This document shows positions 28,233 through 37,110 of a DNA stretch of 64,000 bases, piece by piece (the stretch's first letter is position 1; each line of letters opens with the position of its first letter). A model generated the notes under the pieces. It saw nothing but the letters and a program-made list of their open reading frames with translations, searched no databases and was not told the origin of the DNA. The stretch is from the NCBI GenBank assembly GCA_963666415.2, contig CAXXPD010000003.1, forward strand, positions 62,001 to 126,000. The letters run 5' to 3'. Position numbers and translations under genes: made by a program. The stretch comes from Bin87 sp963666415. Lineage in GTDB: Bacteria; Chloroflexota; Dehalococcoidia; Lucifugimonadales; UBA3495.

Positions 28233-28589
28233 CTACTGTGGCCGTGTTCCTTCCAAGATGAGCTGCTCGCAGGTTCTGTGGTTGGTTGCCAGCGGTCGGG
28301 CGACGACGCGAGTTTCTCCGGGTCGCCCGTGGATCCTCACGGTGAACCGGCACATCCCGTCGATTCGCTGGCCGTCCAGGATGTACATCGTGGTGTTGTC
28401 CAAGTGCTTCTCAAAGCCCCGGCGATGGATGATCACATCCTCGCTTGACAACCACTCTTCGATGGCTGGGTCATCGACCTCCAGGTCGGGGGCCGGCCAG
28501 GCACCGAAATAGTAGGCGCAGAATGCGCCGATACCGAAAACGGTGATCAGAAAGAGGGCGACACCGCCGATTGCGATGGTTGGGCGCAT
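28233..28589 (-). CDS. Hypothetical membrane-anchored protein
   Basis: 118 residues from ATG 28587-28589, with AAGGA nine bases upstream. One N-terminal transmembrane helix (IAIGGVALFLITVFGIGAFC) is followed by an external domain of about 90 residues with two Cys (MCRFTVRIHG; HRTCEQLIL) that could pair. No family recognised. Convergent with the Tn3 remnant and not part of an operon. Confidence 0.6.
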   Translation of the reverse strand: MRPTIAIGGVALFLITVFGIGAFCAYYFGAWPAPDLEVDDPAIEEWLSSEDVIIHRRGFEKHLDNTTMYILDGQRIDGMCRFTVRIHGRPGETRVVARPLATNHRTCEQLILEGTRPQ

Positions 28590-28624
28590 GATCGTGTCCT
28601 TGTTTGATCCGACCATGGTGCAAC

Positions 28625-28765
28625 CGTCAGACGCAGGCTATGACCAGATCTTGGATCAGTTTACGGCAGTTGGGCGACAAAAAGGTGGTTCCGTAGACCC
28701 GCATTGCCTCAAATGGGACGCTACCGAAAGGAGCGCTTCACGTAATGACTATTGGGCGAACCAAA
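28625..28765. other. Intergenic; contains a GCATTGCCTCAAAT relic
   Basis: Contains the R1-type motif GCATTGCCTCAAAT at about 28701, a faint trace of the R1 repeat family. Nothing else seen. Confidence 0.3.
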
Positions 28766-28918
28766 CTAAACTAAAGCCAAGGTGAAATGCGCAAATGGTG
28801 GGGGTCAAACGACGGAGCCGGGTCGTTCTCCAAGTACGGATGAGAGGGATTCACGGGCTTAACCCAGCTGATCATCAGCGCCACTTAAATGTACATCCCA
28901 CCTTGGCTTTAGTTTAGG
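28766..28918. mobile_element. IS630-type MITE, 153 bp
   Basis: The ends CTAAACTAAAGCCAAGGTG and the inverse CACCTTGGCTTTAGTTTAG match the ends of the IS630 element at 56849-58088. No coding capacity. Its length equals that of the second MITE at 59708-59860, although the cores differ. Confidence 0.75.
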
Positions 28919-28986
28919 TATCAATACGGTTTTACCAGCCGTGGCTGACCGTGGCAAAATCCTTTCAAGTTTCGATAGGAGGATTG

Positions 28987-29292
28987 TTGGAGGTGGAGTA
29001 CTTGACGCCGATAGGCTTGGGTTTGGATATCTTGGGGTTCATCCTCATTTTCTGGAAAGGGGCCTATTTTGGCCCGCGACAGATCGTAGGGAGAGGTTCG
29101 CCAACGAACTCGATAGGACGAAACAAAGACACTGTCTACTCCCTCCCTGCCGGCCCTGGGGTGTCAACCTTAGAAACCTCGTGGGGCAGAGTGAAACGCG
29201 ACTTGTCGATCGGCGCGGTGGGTGGCATCTTGGTGATCGTTGGGTTCGGGTTACAATTTGTGCCGCATATTGCACGGCTCATCGGGTGTTAA
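28987..29292 (+). CDS. Hypothetical two-helix membrane protein
   Basis: About 101 residues. The start is taken at TTG 28987, since AGGAGG sits at 28977-28982; GTG 28993 is an equal alternative and GTG 28951 lacks a site. Two hydrophobic segments (LTPIGLGLDILGFILIFWKG and SIGAVGGILVIVGFGLQFVP) flank a polar loop. No family recognised. Confidence 0.55.
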   Translation: MEVEYLTPIGLGLDILGFILIFWKGAYFGPRQIVGRGSPTNSIGRNKDTVYSLPAGPGVSTLETSWGRVKRDLSIGAVGGILVIVGFGLQFVPHIARLIGC

Positions 29293-29490
29293 TACGCTGA
29301 TATCGATGCAAGCGACGGTAAACTAAAGATGTGACTCGCAACTCCCGCAACCTGGGAACTCGGCACTCCTCCGCAGGTCGCCTTTTGCGCGACCGCTGCA
29401 GACACAAAGTGGCTGTGTAAATTTGGCGAAGCGTACGGGCACTATCTAACGGTCCAGGCTAACAAAAGCCTAATCCGCAATGAGGAAACC

Positions 29491-29967
29491 TTGGTACATA
29501 AAACTGTCTTGGTGATCGGGGCAGTGATGGTCGGCGCGATAGTTTGTAACCTCAGGCGCGATAACGACCCGACCGACCCGACTCCCGAGCCTCCGCAATT
29601 GCGACGGCGGGCAGCCTTATCGTCTTGGGCATGGCCCGTTCTGTATTTGGCCTGCGGTGTGGCGGTGGTCCTAGCGTTCGTCTACGAACCGCAGGGATAC
29701 TCGTCGATCCTTCAAATTCTTGGGACACTGATCACGGTGATTTCGCTGTGGGCAACCATCATGATCAGGACATCCACAGACCGTGCGGCCGAGCAATGGG
29801 AACAGCCGTTTAGTTGGATGATCGCCGTAGGGGGAATGTTGATCGCTACCGGAATATATTCCGATGCGGTTGAGAAGTTCGACGCCCTTTGGCAATTTGG
29901 TTTGGGGATATCGATAATCGTGGTGTGGTTGATCATCATCTGGTTCGCTGTACGCACTATAAGGTAG
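29491..29967 (+). CDS. Hypothetical membrane protein
   Basis: 158 residues from TTG 29491 (GAGG upstream). Four hydrophobic helices are visible: KTVLVIGAVMVGAIVCNL, WPVLYLACGVAVVLAFVY, LQILGTLITVISLWATIMI and a final GISIIVVWLIIIWFAV. A Pro-rich linker (DPTDPTPEPPQ) follows the first helix. No motif points to a function. Separate from the preceding gene by 200 bp. Confidence 0.6.
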   Translation: MVHKTVLVIGAVMVGAIVCNLRRDNDPTDPTPEPPQLRRRAALSSWAWPVLYLACGVAVVLAFVYEPQGYSSILQILGTLITVISLWATIMIRTSTDRAAEQWEQPFSWMIAVGGMLIATGIYSDAVEKFDALWQFGLGISIIVVWLIIIWFAVRTIR

Positions 29968-30265
29968 TGAACGTCCGCGCCTGAGGTGGCTTTGAGATGG
30001 TCGGAAGTTGAAATCAGACAACCCGGCTGCTCCCGCTCCTGGGAAGGCCATCGGGTGGCTACGCGGCCATCCTGACGCGCGGCGAGTGTTTACCTGGGAG
30101 ATAGACCGCCCGAAATTTCCGGCGTACTCAACCTCTCTCCCGGGGAATCGTTGCAAAACGCGCCTTCGAGATTGGCTCAGACGGGTGCGTCCGTGCTCAT
30201 AGCGGAGGTTCGTGTGACCTGTGGCGCAACATTTCGGGGGATTTTGTTACTGCCCCGAGATGTTG
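29968..30265. other. Intergenic, no gene seen
   Basis: About 300 bp between a membrane-protein gene and a methylase fragment. No coding frame or structured RNA recognised. Confidence 0.3.
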
Positions 30266-30604
30266 TCAGACGAGGGTATTCTGTCGGCCCTGGCTGCGCC
30301 GACGGCGCGGGGCTTGGCGGAAGGTGGCCGGCGCGCCGCCCCGAGGGTAAGCAACCTGGCGGTCTGAGAAGAGGTCGTCGATGGTGAGGATTTGTAGCCG
30401 AGGGCACTGCTGGTCGGGGAAGTGCTCGGGAGTATAGACGCCGGCCGACAGCGCTTCCTGGCGCATGGGTTCCGTGGGCGGCTGGAGGGTGATGAACACG
30501 CCGATTTCCGCCTCCTCCCGCTCCATGTCGCCCTTCAGCGTGGCGATCATTCCCCGGTTGACATGGCCGCTCTTTACCTGGACGATAATGCGCTTGGGCT
30601 TGCC
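30266..30604 (-). pseudogene. DNA methylase-associated C-terminal domain fragment
   Basis: The frame reads KRIIVQVKSGHVNRGMIATL, KGDMEREEAEIGVFITLQPP, YTPEHFPDQQCPRLQILTID and DLFSDRQVAYPRGGAPATF. It matches the restriction-endonuclease-like domain often found after site-specific DNA methyltransferase/HNH modules in Chloroflexota and Cyanobacteria. The upstream methylase part is absent and replaced by the R2 repeat. The methylase-HNH fragment at 61850-62303 is of the related type and is likewise next to an R2 copy. Confidence 0.6.
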
Positions 30605-30808
30605 CCATGATTGCCTCCTATGAAGTCCCAGTGGAGTACTGGCCCGTTCTTGCACGACGCGGGCTCGATTCGGCCCAGGCAACTGTTCGGGCTCTTTGGG
30701 GACGGGTGCGGCGACCCTCGCTGAACAACGGTCTTTGATGACCAAGACTTGATCGGTCTGCCGCACCCACTCCACCTCTGTGAAGTCCTCATTCAACATA
30801 CAAGACTT
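30599..30808 (-). repeat. R2 repeat, copy 1 (about 210 bp)
   Basis: Nearly identical to 61318-61527, same orientation (about three differences by eye). On the minus strand it carries an ATG frame (MLNEDFTEVEWVRQTDQVLV then IKDRCSARVAAPVPKE) of unknown function that runs into whatever lies next to it. Both copies lie near methylase remnants. Confidence 0.75.
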
Positions 30809-30881
30809 GGTGAAGTAAATTGGCCGAAGGCGGGCTGCCAGACGCTGGCACGGGTGGCGGTGGTTATGTCATATCGAGGGA

Positions 30882-31815
30882 GTGGATACCGAAATTGACC
30901 TGACCACCGCCAGTCGCGATGTTCTCATCGCCATCATCGTGCAGCAACAGGCGGTCATTGCCGAGTTGTAGGTGATGATTGTACGGCTGGAGCGGCGGGT
31001 TGCCGAACTGGAAGGCCAGGCGAAACCGGGCGGCCCGCCCCGAATGCCCGGCCTCAAGTCCAGTTCGGGCCGCCAGCCGCCAGCGCAGCAGCAGCCCAGC
31101 AAGCAGCGACGCCACGGCTTCGCCCGCCGGCGCATGACACCGACCCATCGGGTGGAGCACGTGGTGGAGAGCTGTCCCGATTGCGGGACGCACCTGACTG
31201 GCGGCTGGGTCCAGCGCACCCGGGAAGTCATCGAGTTGCCGGTGGTTCCGGTGCAAGTCACCGAGCATGTCTTCCTCGCCAGGACCTGCCCAGCGTGTCG
31301 ACGCCGCTGCATACCCCCAGCACAACTGGACGGCGTGGCACTGGGGCGCCAACGCCTGGGCGTCAACCTGATCAGCCGCATCGCCACGTTGCGGGAAGCA
31401 GGGCGCCTGCCGATCCGCACCATCCAGTGGTATCTGTGCACCGTCCATCAGCTGCGTCTCAGCGTGGGGGCCATTGTGAGCGCCATCCACCAGACCGCGC
31501 AACAGGCCCAACCAGCGGTGGCCGCGATCCTGGACCGCATCCGCGCCAGCCCGGTGGTTCACGCCGACGAAACCAGCTGGCGTCAAAATGGGAACAACGG
31601 TTACGTGTGGACTTTCAGCACCCCCACCGAACGCTACTTCCTGCGGCGGGGTCGGGGCAAGGCGGTGGTGGACGAAGCGCTGGGCGAGTCATTCTCCGGA
31701 GTACTGGTCAGCGATTGCTACGCCGCCTACCACCATTACGATGGCCCCAACAACGGTGCTGGGCCCACCTGTTGCGGGATATCCACGACCTGGTGGCGCT
31801 CTACCCCAAGCTAGG
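30882..31815 (+). pseudogene. IS66-family transposase, 3' truncated
   Basis: Start GTG 30882 reads VDTEIDLTTASRDVLIAIIV, then an in-frame TAG at 30969-30971, then MIVRLERRVAELE. The rest is typical TnpC: a zinc-ribbon CPDCGTHLTGGW, CPACRRRCIPP and the DDE start SPVVHADETSWRQNGNNGYVW with VVSDCYAAYHHYDG-like text. At about 31800 it is cut by the DDE_5-type IS, so the catalytic Glu is lost. The same amber codon occurs in the other IS66 fragment (42034-42435). Confidence 0.85.
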
Positions 31816-33270
31816 CTTTACGCATAATTTAGAAAAAGTATAAAGACAGGGTAAGCTGGCCTGACCCCACTTTCAACGGAAAGGCCCAGCCATGCTCACC
31901 CTGCCCGATGCCATTGTAGCCCTGCTCGTTCCCTTCGCAACGCTGTTTACGAGCCCAACCTGGCGGAAAGCCCAACTGCTGCTGGTCGGCGCGATCCTGA
32001 CCCCGGGCCAACGCACCGTGGCGGCGGCGCTGCGCGTCATGGGCCGCAGCGACCAGCGCGACTACGCCCGCTACCACGAGGTGCTCAATCGGGCGGTGTG
32101 GTCGTCCCGCCAGGCAGCGCGCATCCTGCTGGTGCTGTTGCTCCAGCACCTGGATGGTGGCGACGGCCCACTGATCTTCGGCATCGACGAGACCCTGGAA
32201 CGGCGTCGCGGCGCCAAGATCAGGGCGCGGGCCATCTACCGCGACCCGGTGCGTTCCAGCCGGTCTCAGGTGGTCAAGGCCAGCGGCCTGCGCTGGATCT
32301 CCCTGATGTGGCTGGGCCACGTGCCATGGGCCGGACGCCATTGGGCCTTGCCGGTGCTCACGGTGCTGGCGCCTTCGACCCGTTACTACCAACAGCAGGG
32401 ACGCCAGCACAAGAAGCTCACCGACTGGGCCCGCCAGATGGTCATGCAACTGCGCCGCTGGCTGCCCCACCGACCCCTGGTGCTGGTGGGGGACAACGGC
32501 TACGCCGTCCTCGACCTGCTCCACTGCTGTCAGGCCCTGCGTGAGCCCGTCACTCTCATCGCCAGATTGCGCCTGGACGCCGCACTCTATGCGCCAGCGC
32601 CACCTCGTCAGCCGGGTCAGAACGGCCGGCCAGCCCTGAAAGGCTCGCGGCGACCGTCGCTGAAAACACTGCTCGACCAGACTGATGTCAGCTGGACCAG
32701 CGCCGCAGTGTCCTGGTACGACGGCACGACCCGCGCCGTGGAACTCACCTCCCAGACCGCCGTCTGGTACCGCTCCGGCAAGCCGCCCGTCATCATTCGC
32801 TGGGTACTGATCCGAGACCCCCAGGGCGCCTTCGATCCCCAGTCCCTCCTCTGCACTGACCCGGCGGCAGACCCAACTCAAATCCTGGAATGGTTTGTGC
32901 TCCGCTGGCAACTGGAGGTCACTTTCCAGGAGGCCCGGACCCATCTGGGCGTGGAGACCCAGCGCCAGTGGTCGGACCTGGCCATCGCCCGCACCACGCC
33001 CATCCTGCTGGGCCTCTTTTCTTGGACCACCCTGGCCGCCCACACTTTGCAGAAACGTCATCCCATCACCCAGCGCACTGCTGCTTGGTACGACAAACCC
33101 TCGCCCACGTTTTTGGATGCCATCGCCCTGGTGCGTCGGCACCTGTGGCTCGCGTCGGAGGGTTTTTCACTGTCCGCAGCCAGCACCAATACGCAGGAAC
33201 TCCCCGTCTCCCTGTACCACCGAATGGTGGATTCCCTCGCTTACGCCGCTTGAATTGCGCAAAGCCTAGC
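31810..33270 (+). mobile_element. DDE_5-type IS, copy 4
   Basis: 1461 bp; ends GCTAGGCTTTACGCA and the inverse of GCTAGGCTTTGCGCA. It is inserted in the IS66 transposase gene on the left; IS5-A follows after a TAA on the right. Confidence 0.8.
31892..33253 (+). CDS. DDE_5-type transposase (intact)
   Basis: 453 residues with the same catalytic blocks as the protein at 23875 (FGIDETLERRRGAKIRARAI; LVLVGDNGYAVLDLL; WQLEVTFQEARTHLGVETQR). The first 110 codons differ at scattered sites (IVALLVPFATLFTSPTWRKA), whereas from 32218 onward the DNA is identical to copy 3. That pattern suggests recent duplication or gene conversion. Confidence 0.85.
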   Translation: MLTLPDAIVALLVPFATLFTSPTWRKAQLLLVGAILTPGQRTVAAALRVMGRSDQRDYARYHEVLNRAVWSSRQAARILLVLLLQHLDGGDGPLIFGIDETLERRRGAKIRARAIYRDPVRSSRSQVVKASGLRWISLMWLGHVPWAGRHWALPVLTVLAPSTRYYQQQGRQHKKLTDWARQMVMQLRRWLPHRPLVLVGDNGYAVLDLLHCCQALREPVTLIARLRLDAALYAPAPPRQPGQNGRPALKGSRRPSLKTLLDQTDVSWTSAAVSWYDGTTRAVELTSQTAVWYRSGKPPVIIRWVLIRDPQGAFDPQSLLCTDPAADPTQILEWFVLRWQLEVTFQEARTHLGVETQRQWSDLAIARTTPILLGLFSWTTLAAHTLQKRHPITQRTAAWYDKPSPTFLDAIALVRRHLWLASEGFSLSAASTNTQELPVSLYHRMVDSLAYAA

Positions 33271-33273
33271 TAA

Positions 33274-34155
33274 GAGGGTGTGTGACAAATCGGCTCAGGT
33301 GGGTTGGAGGCGTTTGAGCATCAGGTTGACCATGGCGATATGCACCCAGGCTTCGCTGCTGTCCGTGCGCTCTTCATAGTCTTTGCTCAACCATCGGCAT
33401 CGGCTCAACCAGGCCAGGGTGCGTTCCACCACCCATCGTCTGGGCAGGACCTCAAAGTGGTGGGTGTCCGGCTTCCGCCGTACTACGGTCAGCAGCCAAC
33501 CACCCGTGTTCCAGGCCCACGCCACCAGTCGGCCCGCGTAGCCAGCATCCGCCCAGATCACCCTCAGACGCGGGAACCGGCCCAAGAGTTTGGCCAACAC
33601 CAACTTGGCGCCATCCCGGTCCTGAATGTTGGCAGCATGCACCACCACGGCCAGCAGTAGCCCCATGGTGTCCACCACGATGTGCCGCTTGCGTCCGGTT
33701 ACCCGTTTGCCAGCGTCGTAACCACGCGGCCCCCTTTTTCCGTGGTCTTCACCGACTGGCTGTCGATGATGGCCGCGCTGGGGGTGGCGTCTCGCCCCGC
33801 CGCCTCCCGAACCCGGGCCCGCAGGATCGACTCCACACGTTCCCAGGTGCCATCATCCCGCCACTTGCGGAAGTACCACCACACCGTGCCCCACGGTGGC
33901 AGGTCGTGGGGCATGAGACGCCAGGGTATGCCGCCGCGCAACACGTACAGGATGCCGTTGACCACCTCACGCAGGTCCGTGGTTCTGGGCGGGCCCCTTT
34001 TGGTGTCGGGCGGCAGCAAGGGAGCCAGTTCTTCCCACTGGGCATCAGTCAAATCGCTGGGATAAGGTTTTCTGCTCATGCCACCAGCCTAACCACCATC
34101 CCATGCTCGCCCCAAGAACCGCCCATGCAGGTTTACCCCATTGTCACACACCCTC
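33274..34155 (-). mobile_element. IS5-family element IS5-A, copy 2
   Basis: 882 bp with inverted repeats GAGGGTGTGTGACAA, flanked by TAA at 33271-33273 and 34156-34158. Identical by eye to copy 1. Confidence 0.9.
33295..34079 (-). CDS. IS5-family transposase (IS5-A copy 2), -1 frameshift at A5G5
   Basis: Two frames (33699-34079 and 33295-33678) joined by the same AAAAAGGGGG slip as copy 1, here at 33730-33739. Residues and frame structure are identical to 25278-26062. Because both copies keep the slip site unchanged, it is more likely programmed than a random error. Confidence 0.85.
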
Positions 34156-34565
34156 TAAGAGGGATGGCACCGGTTGAGCGTGCGATAGACGGTTGGTCTT
34201 GAGACGGAGACGAGCTCGGCGAGATCGCTGATGGAATACTCGCCGGTGGCATGCATGCGGTAGAGTTCCCACTGCTGTCGGTCGGACAGTTTGGGCTGCT
34301 TGCCGCGCAATTTCCCCTTGGCGCGGGCGATGGCCATGCCCTCGCGGGTGCGCATGCGGATGAGATCGGCTTCGAACTCGGCGAAGGTGGCGAGGATATT
34401 GAAGAACAGCTTTCCCATGGGATCGTCCGGGTCGTAGAGCGTCCGGCCGAGGGCGAGTTTCACGCCGCGTTGCCGAAGCTGGTCGGCGATGGCGCGGGCA
34501 TCCGGGACTGACCTGGCCAGCCGGTCGGTGGAACAGCGGGCGTATCCGATGAGCGTTGCGGTCAT
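34155..34565 (-). pseudogene. Serine resolvase with internal deletion, copy 2
   Basis: 136 residues starting MTATLIGYARCSTD, with the same jump to RLARSVPDARAIADQLRQRG as copy 1. The deletion therefore predates the duplication. The helix-turn-helix end is intact. The divergent 175-bp spacer before tnpA (34566-34741) is the likely res region and keeps ATTCATATGAGACGCT and TACGGACAGCGCCGCG blocks in both copies. Confidence 0.8.
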
Positions 34566-34741
34566 GGGGGAAGTGTACGGATAGGGTCCCGCTTCCGCAA
34601 TTGTTACCGTACCATTCATATGAGACGCTGCTGGCTCCGGTCTGGCGGAGGTCGGGGCGACCGACTGCCCTGTCCGCTGGACGATCCCCTTACGGACAGC
34701 GCCGCGCCTGCCGGGATGAACGGATAACGGAGCGGTGGAAC

Positions 34742-34930
34742 ATGCCGAGACGAAGCATCTGGAGCGCGCGCCAGCGCGCGGCCCTGTTCGATCTGCCCAC
34801 GGACGAAGCCACCCTGCTGCGCCATTACACGCTGTCCGACGACGACATCGAGCATATCCGGGTGCGGCGCGGGGGACACAACCGGCTAGGCTTCGCGCTC
34901 CAGCTTTGCGCCTTTCGATATCGGCCTGCT
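34742..34930 (+). pseudogene. tnpA: Tn3-family transposase (tnpA), N-terminal fragment
   Basis: About 62 codons from ATG 34742: MPRRSIWSARQRAALFDLPT, DEATLLRHYTLSDDDIEHIR and RRGGHNRLGFALQLCAFRYR, the DUF4158 N-terminal domain of Tn3 transposases. The frame then leaves homology at about 34930. It complements the C-terminal fragment at 27701 but is not contiguous with it. Confidence 0.88.
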
Positions 34931-35013
34931 AAGCCACAGTCCGAGCTGAACCCCGTTTTGCCGGCTGCACAAGGGCGGGCAACAGTCGAAAAGCCCGCAC
35001 CGTTGAGGTCGTC

Positions 35014-35475
35014 CTACAGACGCTCCAGTAACTTTGCAATCTGATCGGTGTGGTTCATGTCGGATTCCCACTCGCAGATCACACTGTGTTCGTCGATGAC
35101 AACTGCGGGCCTTTTCCCGTCTGACGGGTCTTTGACGTACCTCTCTCCATCGAGAGCGGACATGCCTAGCTCAATGCCTACTCGTCGATCAGGGTCGTTC
35201 AGGACCGCGAACGGAAGCTGCTCTTTCTCGACCCACTGGCGTGCAGCATCCAAGCTTCCGTCATGGATTCCGAACAGCACGACGTTCCTCTCGGTGAACT
35301 CGGCAGCATGCTCTCGGTACCCAAGAGCCATGCGGGTTCAATTACCACCGCCCGGACTCGTGAAGAAGTACAGCAGGACCTTTTGTCCGCGAAGACTGCT
35401 AAGGGATATCGTCTGTCCATCGCTGGACTGAAGTGTGAAATCGGAAATCGTCTTCCCGATGTAAGTTTCCATCAT
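35014..35475 (-). CDS. Peroxiredoxin with UGA at the catalytic position (candidate selenoprotein)
   Basis: Start ATG 35473-35475 (AAAGGA upstream), stop TAG 35014-35016, 153 residues if UGA at codon 46 (35338-35340) is read. The order is a redoxin N-terminus METYIGKTISDFTLQSSDGQ, then LLYFFTSPGGGN-UGA-TRMALGYREHAAEF. Against the BCP/Prx pattern FYPKDDTPGCTKEACGFRDH, the UGA falls exactly on the peroxidatic Cys and is followed by Thr. The conserved Arg region KRPAVVIDEHSVI is present. A hairpin directly after the UGA (35306-35333) fits a bacterial SECIS. Selenocysteine at this site is known in PrxU-type enzymes that reduce peroxides with thioredoxin-like donors. The alternative is a Cys-to-stop mutation. 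Confidence 0.7.
35306..35340 (-). promoter_or_regulatory. SECIS-like hairpin after the UGA codon
   Basis: On the coding strand UGA is followed by ACCC and then a stem GCAU-G-GCUCU pairing with AGAGC-AUGC (one bulged G), closing a 9-nt loop UGGGUACCG. The loop starts about 15 nt after the UGA and contains GGGU, as bacterial SECIS loops need a 5' G. Confidence 0.6.
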
Positions 35476-35549
35476 TGCCGTCCTTTCCGGTGAGACTTAA
35501 TAGAACCGACGCACGCATGGCAGGACCGTTCCCCATGCAGTTGCTGGGC

Positions 35550-35948
35550 TGCACGGAGTCTAGTCGTTTCTCACCGCCAATGCACCCCCACTGGCATTTG
35601 CCGTCCCGGTCGAGGCGGACGCGTCGCAGGATGATGGGGAAGGCGTTGAGTGGCGGGACGTCAGCTGCTACGAGACGGGTGACGCGAGCCTGGTGGTACA
35701 CCGGAACGCTGACGACGGGAGTGTGTACAGCCTGTCCCACGCGCCCACCGCGGGTGATACTCACGGAGGCGACCGGGTCGCCGGATCCGCTGATCGAGCT
35801 GACCAACCGACTGGGCCGGATGACGGACTGGGCGGCGCTGGACGCCGCTGAGGGGATCAACCAGCTGGTCCCCCCGGGTCAGGAGGCGAATCATCGCGGA
35901 GGTCGACCGGTCCATCCGCAATATCAGGCTGAGGCCGGCGGCGGATGA
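35550..35948 (+). pseudogene. Decayed unrecognised coding region
   Basis: Protein-like text occurs in three successive plus-strand frames: VEWRDVSCYETGDASLVVHR, then VILTEATGSPDPLIELTNRL with WAALDAAEGINQLV, then RRIIAEVDRSIRNIRLRPAA ending at 35948. This suggests one gene with at least two frameshifts. No family recognised. Confidence 0.3.
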
Positions 35949-36070
35949 TGGGGTGTAGCGAGTGTAATGATACTGGGGGCGCTTCGTACAATAGTCATTA
36001 TGTAAATCGGTTCGTGCGGGAAATCCGGCCGCCGTCCCGATGGCGGTTTTCGTCGCCCCGTTTTGAACCT

Positions 36071-36271
36071 TCACGATTGCGGATGCGCATCATCATCCGC
36101 CCCCGGGTCGTCGCTCCAGCCATCCAATCCGCGCCAAACGCGACGCATTCCGTCGCCACCATAGCGCACCTGGCATTCCGCCTGGCGGGGTCCATTCTGA
36201 TACCGGACTGCGCCCCGCCCCAGCGCCTTTCGCCCGCGCTCTTCCCGCAACCCCCGCCGGCTCCTATTCAC
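36071..36271 (-). CDS. Small Arg-rich protein, last gene of a four-gene operon
   Basis: 66 residues from GTG 36269-36271, overlapping the stop of the lipoprotein gene by 8 bp (GTGAATAG), which implies translational coupling. The text RYQNGPRQAECQVRYGGDGM then RRVWRGLDGWSDDPGADDDA looks coding. No family recognised. Confidence 0.45.
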   Translation of the reverse strand: MNRSRRGLREERGRKALGRGAVRYQNGPRQAECQVRYGGDGMRRVWRGLDGWSDDPGADDDAHPQS

Positions 36272-36566
36272 AGTAGCGGGCGTAGTCGGCCCTGATCTCC
36301 CCCATGGTGAACTCCCCTCTCTCCAGCTGACCACGCAACCGCTGCTCCATCGCCTCGGCGCTCAGCGTTACGGTGCCGCTGGCGCTGGACACGGTCATGC
36401 GATACAGAGCGGTGTTGGTGTCCGTCAGGCAGTTGGCGTACCGACGCAACATCCGGTCGTCGGAGTCCAACCCGCACGCCAGCCCCAACCACAGGCCGAC
36501 AATCAGCAGCAGCGTGTTCAACAACCGATGCACGGTTGGTTCTTCCCAGCGCCGTATGACACGCAT
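36264..36566 (-). CDS. Small putative lipoprotein
   Basis: 100 residues from ATG 36564-36566, three bases after the preceding stop. Hydrophobic signal LLNTLLLIVGLWLGLAC with lipobox GLAC, then a helical domain (SAEAMEQRLRGQLERGEFTM). An in-frame GTG closer to the signal (VHRLLNTLLL) is an alternative start. Third gene of the 37353-36071 operon. Confidence 0.6.
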   Translation of the reverse strand: MRVIRRWEEPTVHRLLNTLLLIVGLWLGLACGLDSDDRMLRRYANCLTDTNTALYRMTVSSASGTVTLSAEAMEQRLRGQLERGEFTMGEIRADYARYCE

Positions 36567-36569
36567 TCG

Positions 36570-37109
36570 TCAAGGGCGCCGCAAGCCACTGGACCGCTGG
36601 TCCGGCATCCTCTCCCCGAACAGATCGGACGCCACCGCGGCGAATTCGGGATCGACGAAGTAGCTCTGCAACGGGCTGTTGGCCGCCATCGGCCGCGATA
36701 GCGCCATGCCCCGCTCCCGCTGGAACCTCCCCAGCGCGTGGCCCATCCTTATCAGCAACGAGCGCAACTCGACCGGCGCCAGGTCCGTCCTCTGGCAGAG
36801 TGTGTTCCGATAGATGCCAGCTGCACCGGCCCGCCACACCTGGAACATCACCCGTCTGGCCGCGGCGTCCAGGCCCGCCGTGAAGTCGGCAGCCAGCTCC
36901 TCCGTCCAGTGGCCGGGCAGCAACGTTGCAGAAGTTGCCGTTGTCCCCGGCTCCGGAACAGTGTCCACAGCCGACGCTCTCTCCTCCGTTGGGGCAGGGC
37001 GCGGCCCATCCGGAACCTCGCTGTCTGCGTTGTCCCCGCCGCCGATGCGGCGCAGCACCAGGACCACCTCCCCCACCTCGCCCTCCAGTTCCAGGTGCAA
37101 TTTCACCAT
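36570..37109 (-). CDS. Uncharacterised protein of the four-gene operon
   Basis: 179 residues from ATG 37107-37109, one base after the stop of the upstream gene. N-terminal beta-rich block MVKLHLELEGEVGEVVLVLR, then a linker rich in Pro/Glu/Thr, then a helical domain AARRVMFQVWRAGAAGIYRN and TDLAPVELRSLLIRMGHALG resembling a small winged-helix arrangement. Not recognised. The tight spacing says it is co-translated with its neighbours. Confidence 0.6.
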   Translation of the reverse strand: MVKLHLELEGEVGEVVLVLRRIGGGDNADSEVPDGPRPAPTEERASAVDTVPEPGTTATSATLLPGHWTEELAADFTAGLDAAARRVMFQVWRAGAAGIYRNTLCQRTDLAPVELRSLLIRMGHALGRFQRERGMALSRPMAANSPLQSYFVDPEFAAVASDLFGERMPDQRSSGLRRP

Positions 37110-37110
37110 T

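Larger units (their letters stand above)
32218..34733 (+). repeat. Large direct repeat, copy 2 (uninterrupted)
   Basis: Counterpart of 24201-27690 without IS5-B. After 34733 the two copies diverge: copy 2 continues into the tnpA N-terminus, copy 1 jumps to the tnpA C-terminus. Confidence 0.9.

Noticed and set aside
31829..33142. 437-codon open frame on the minus strand opposite the DDE_5-type transposase (a similar 387-codon frame at 23962-25125)
   Set aside because: It is the exact antisense of a recognised transposase gene; His/Gln/Gly-rich text without motifs is typical of shadow frames in GC-rich genes.
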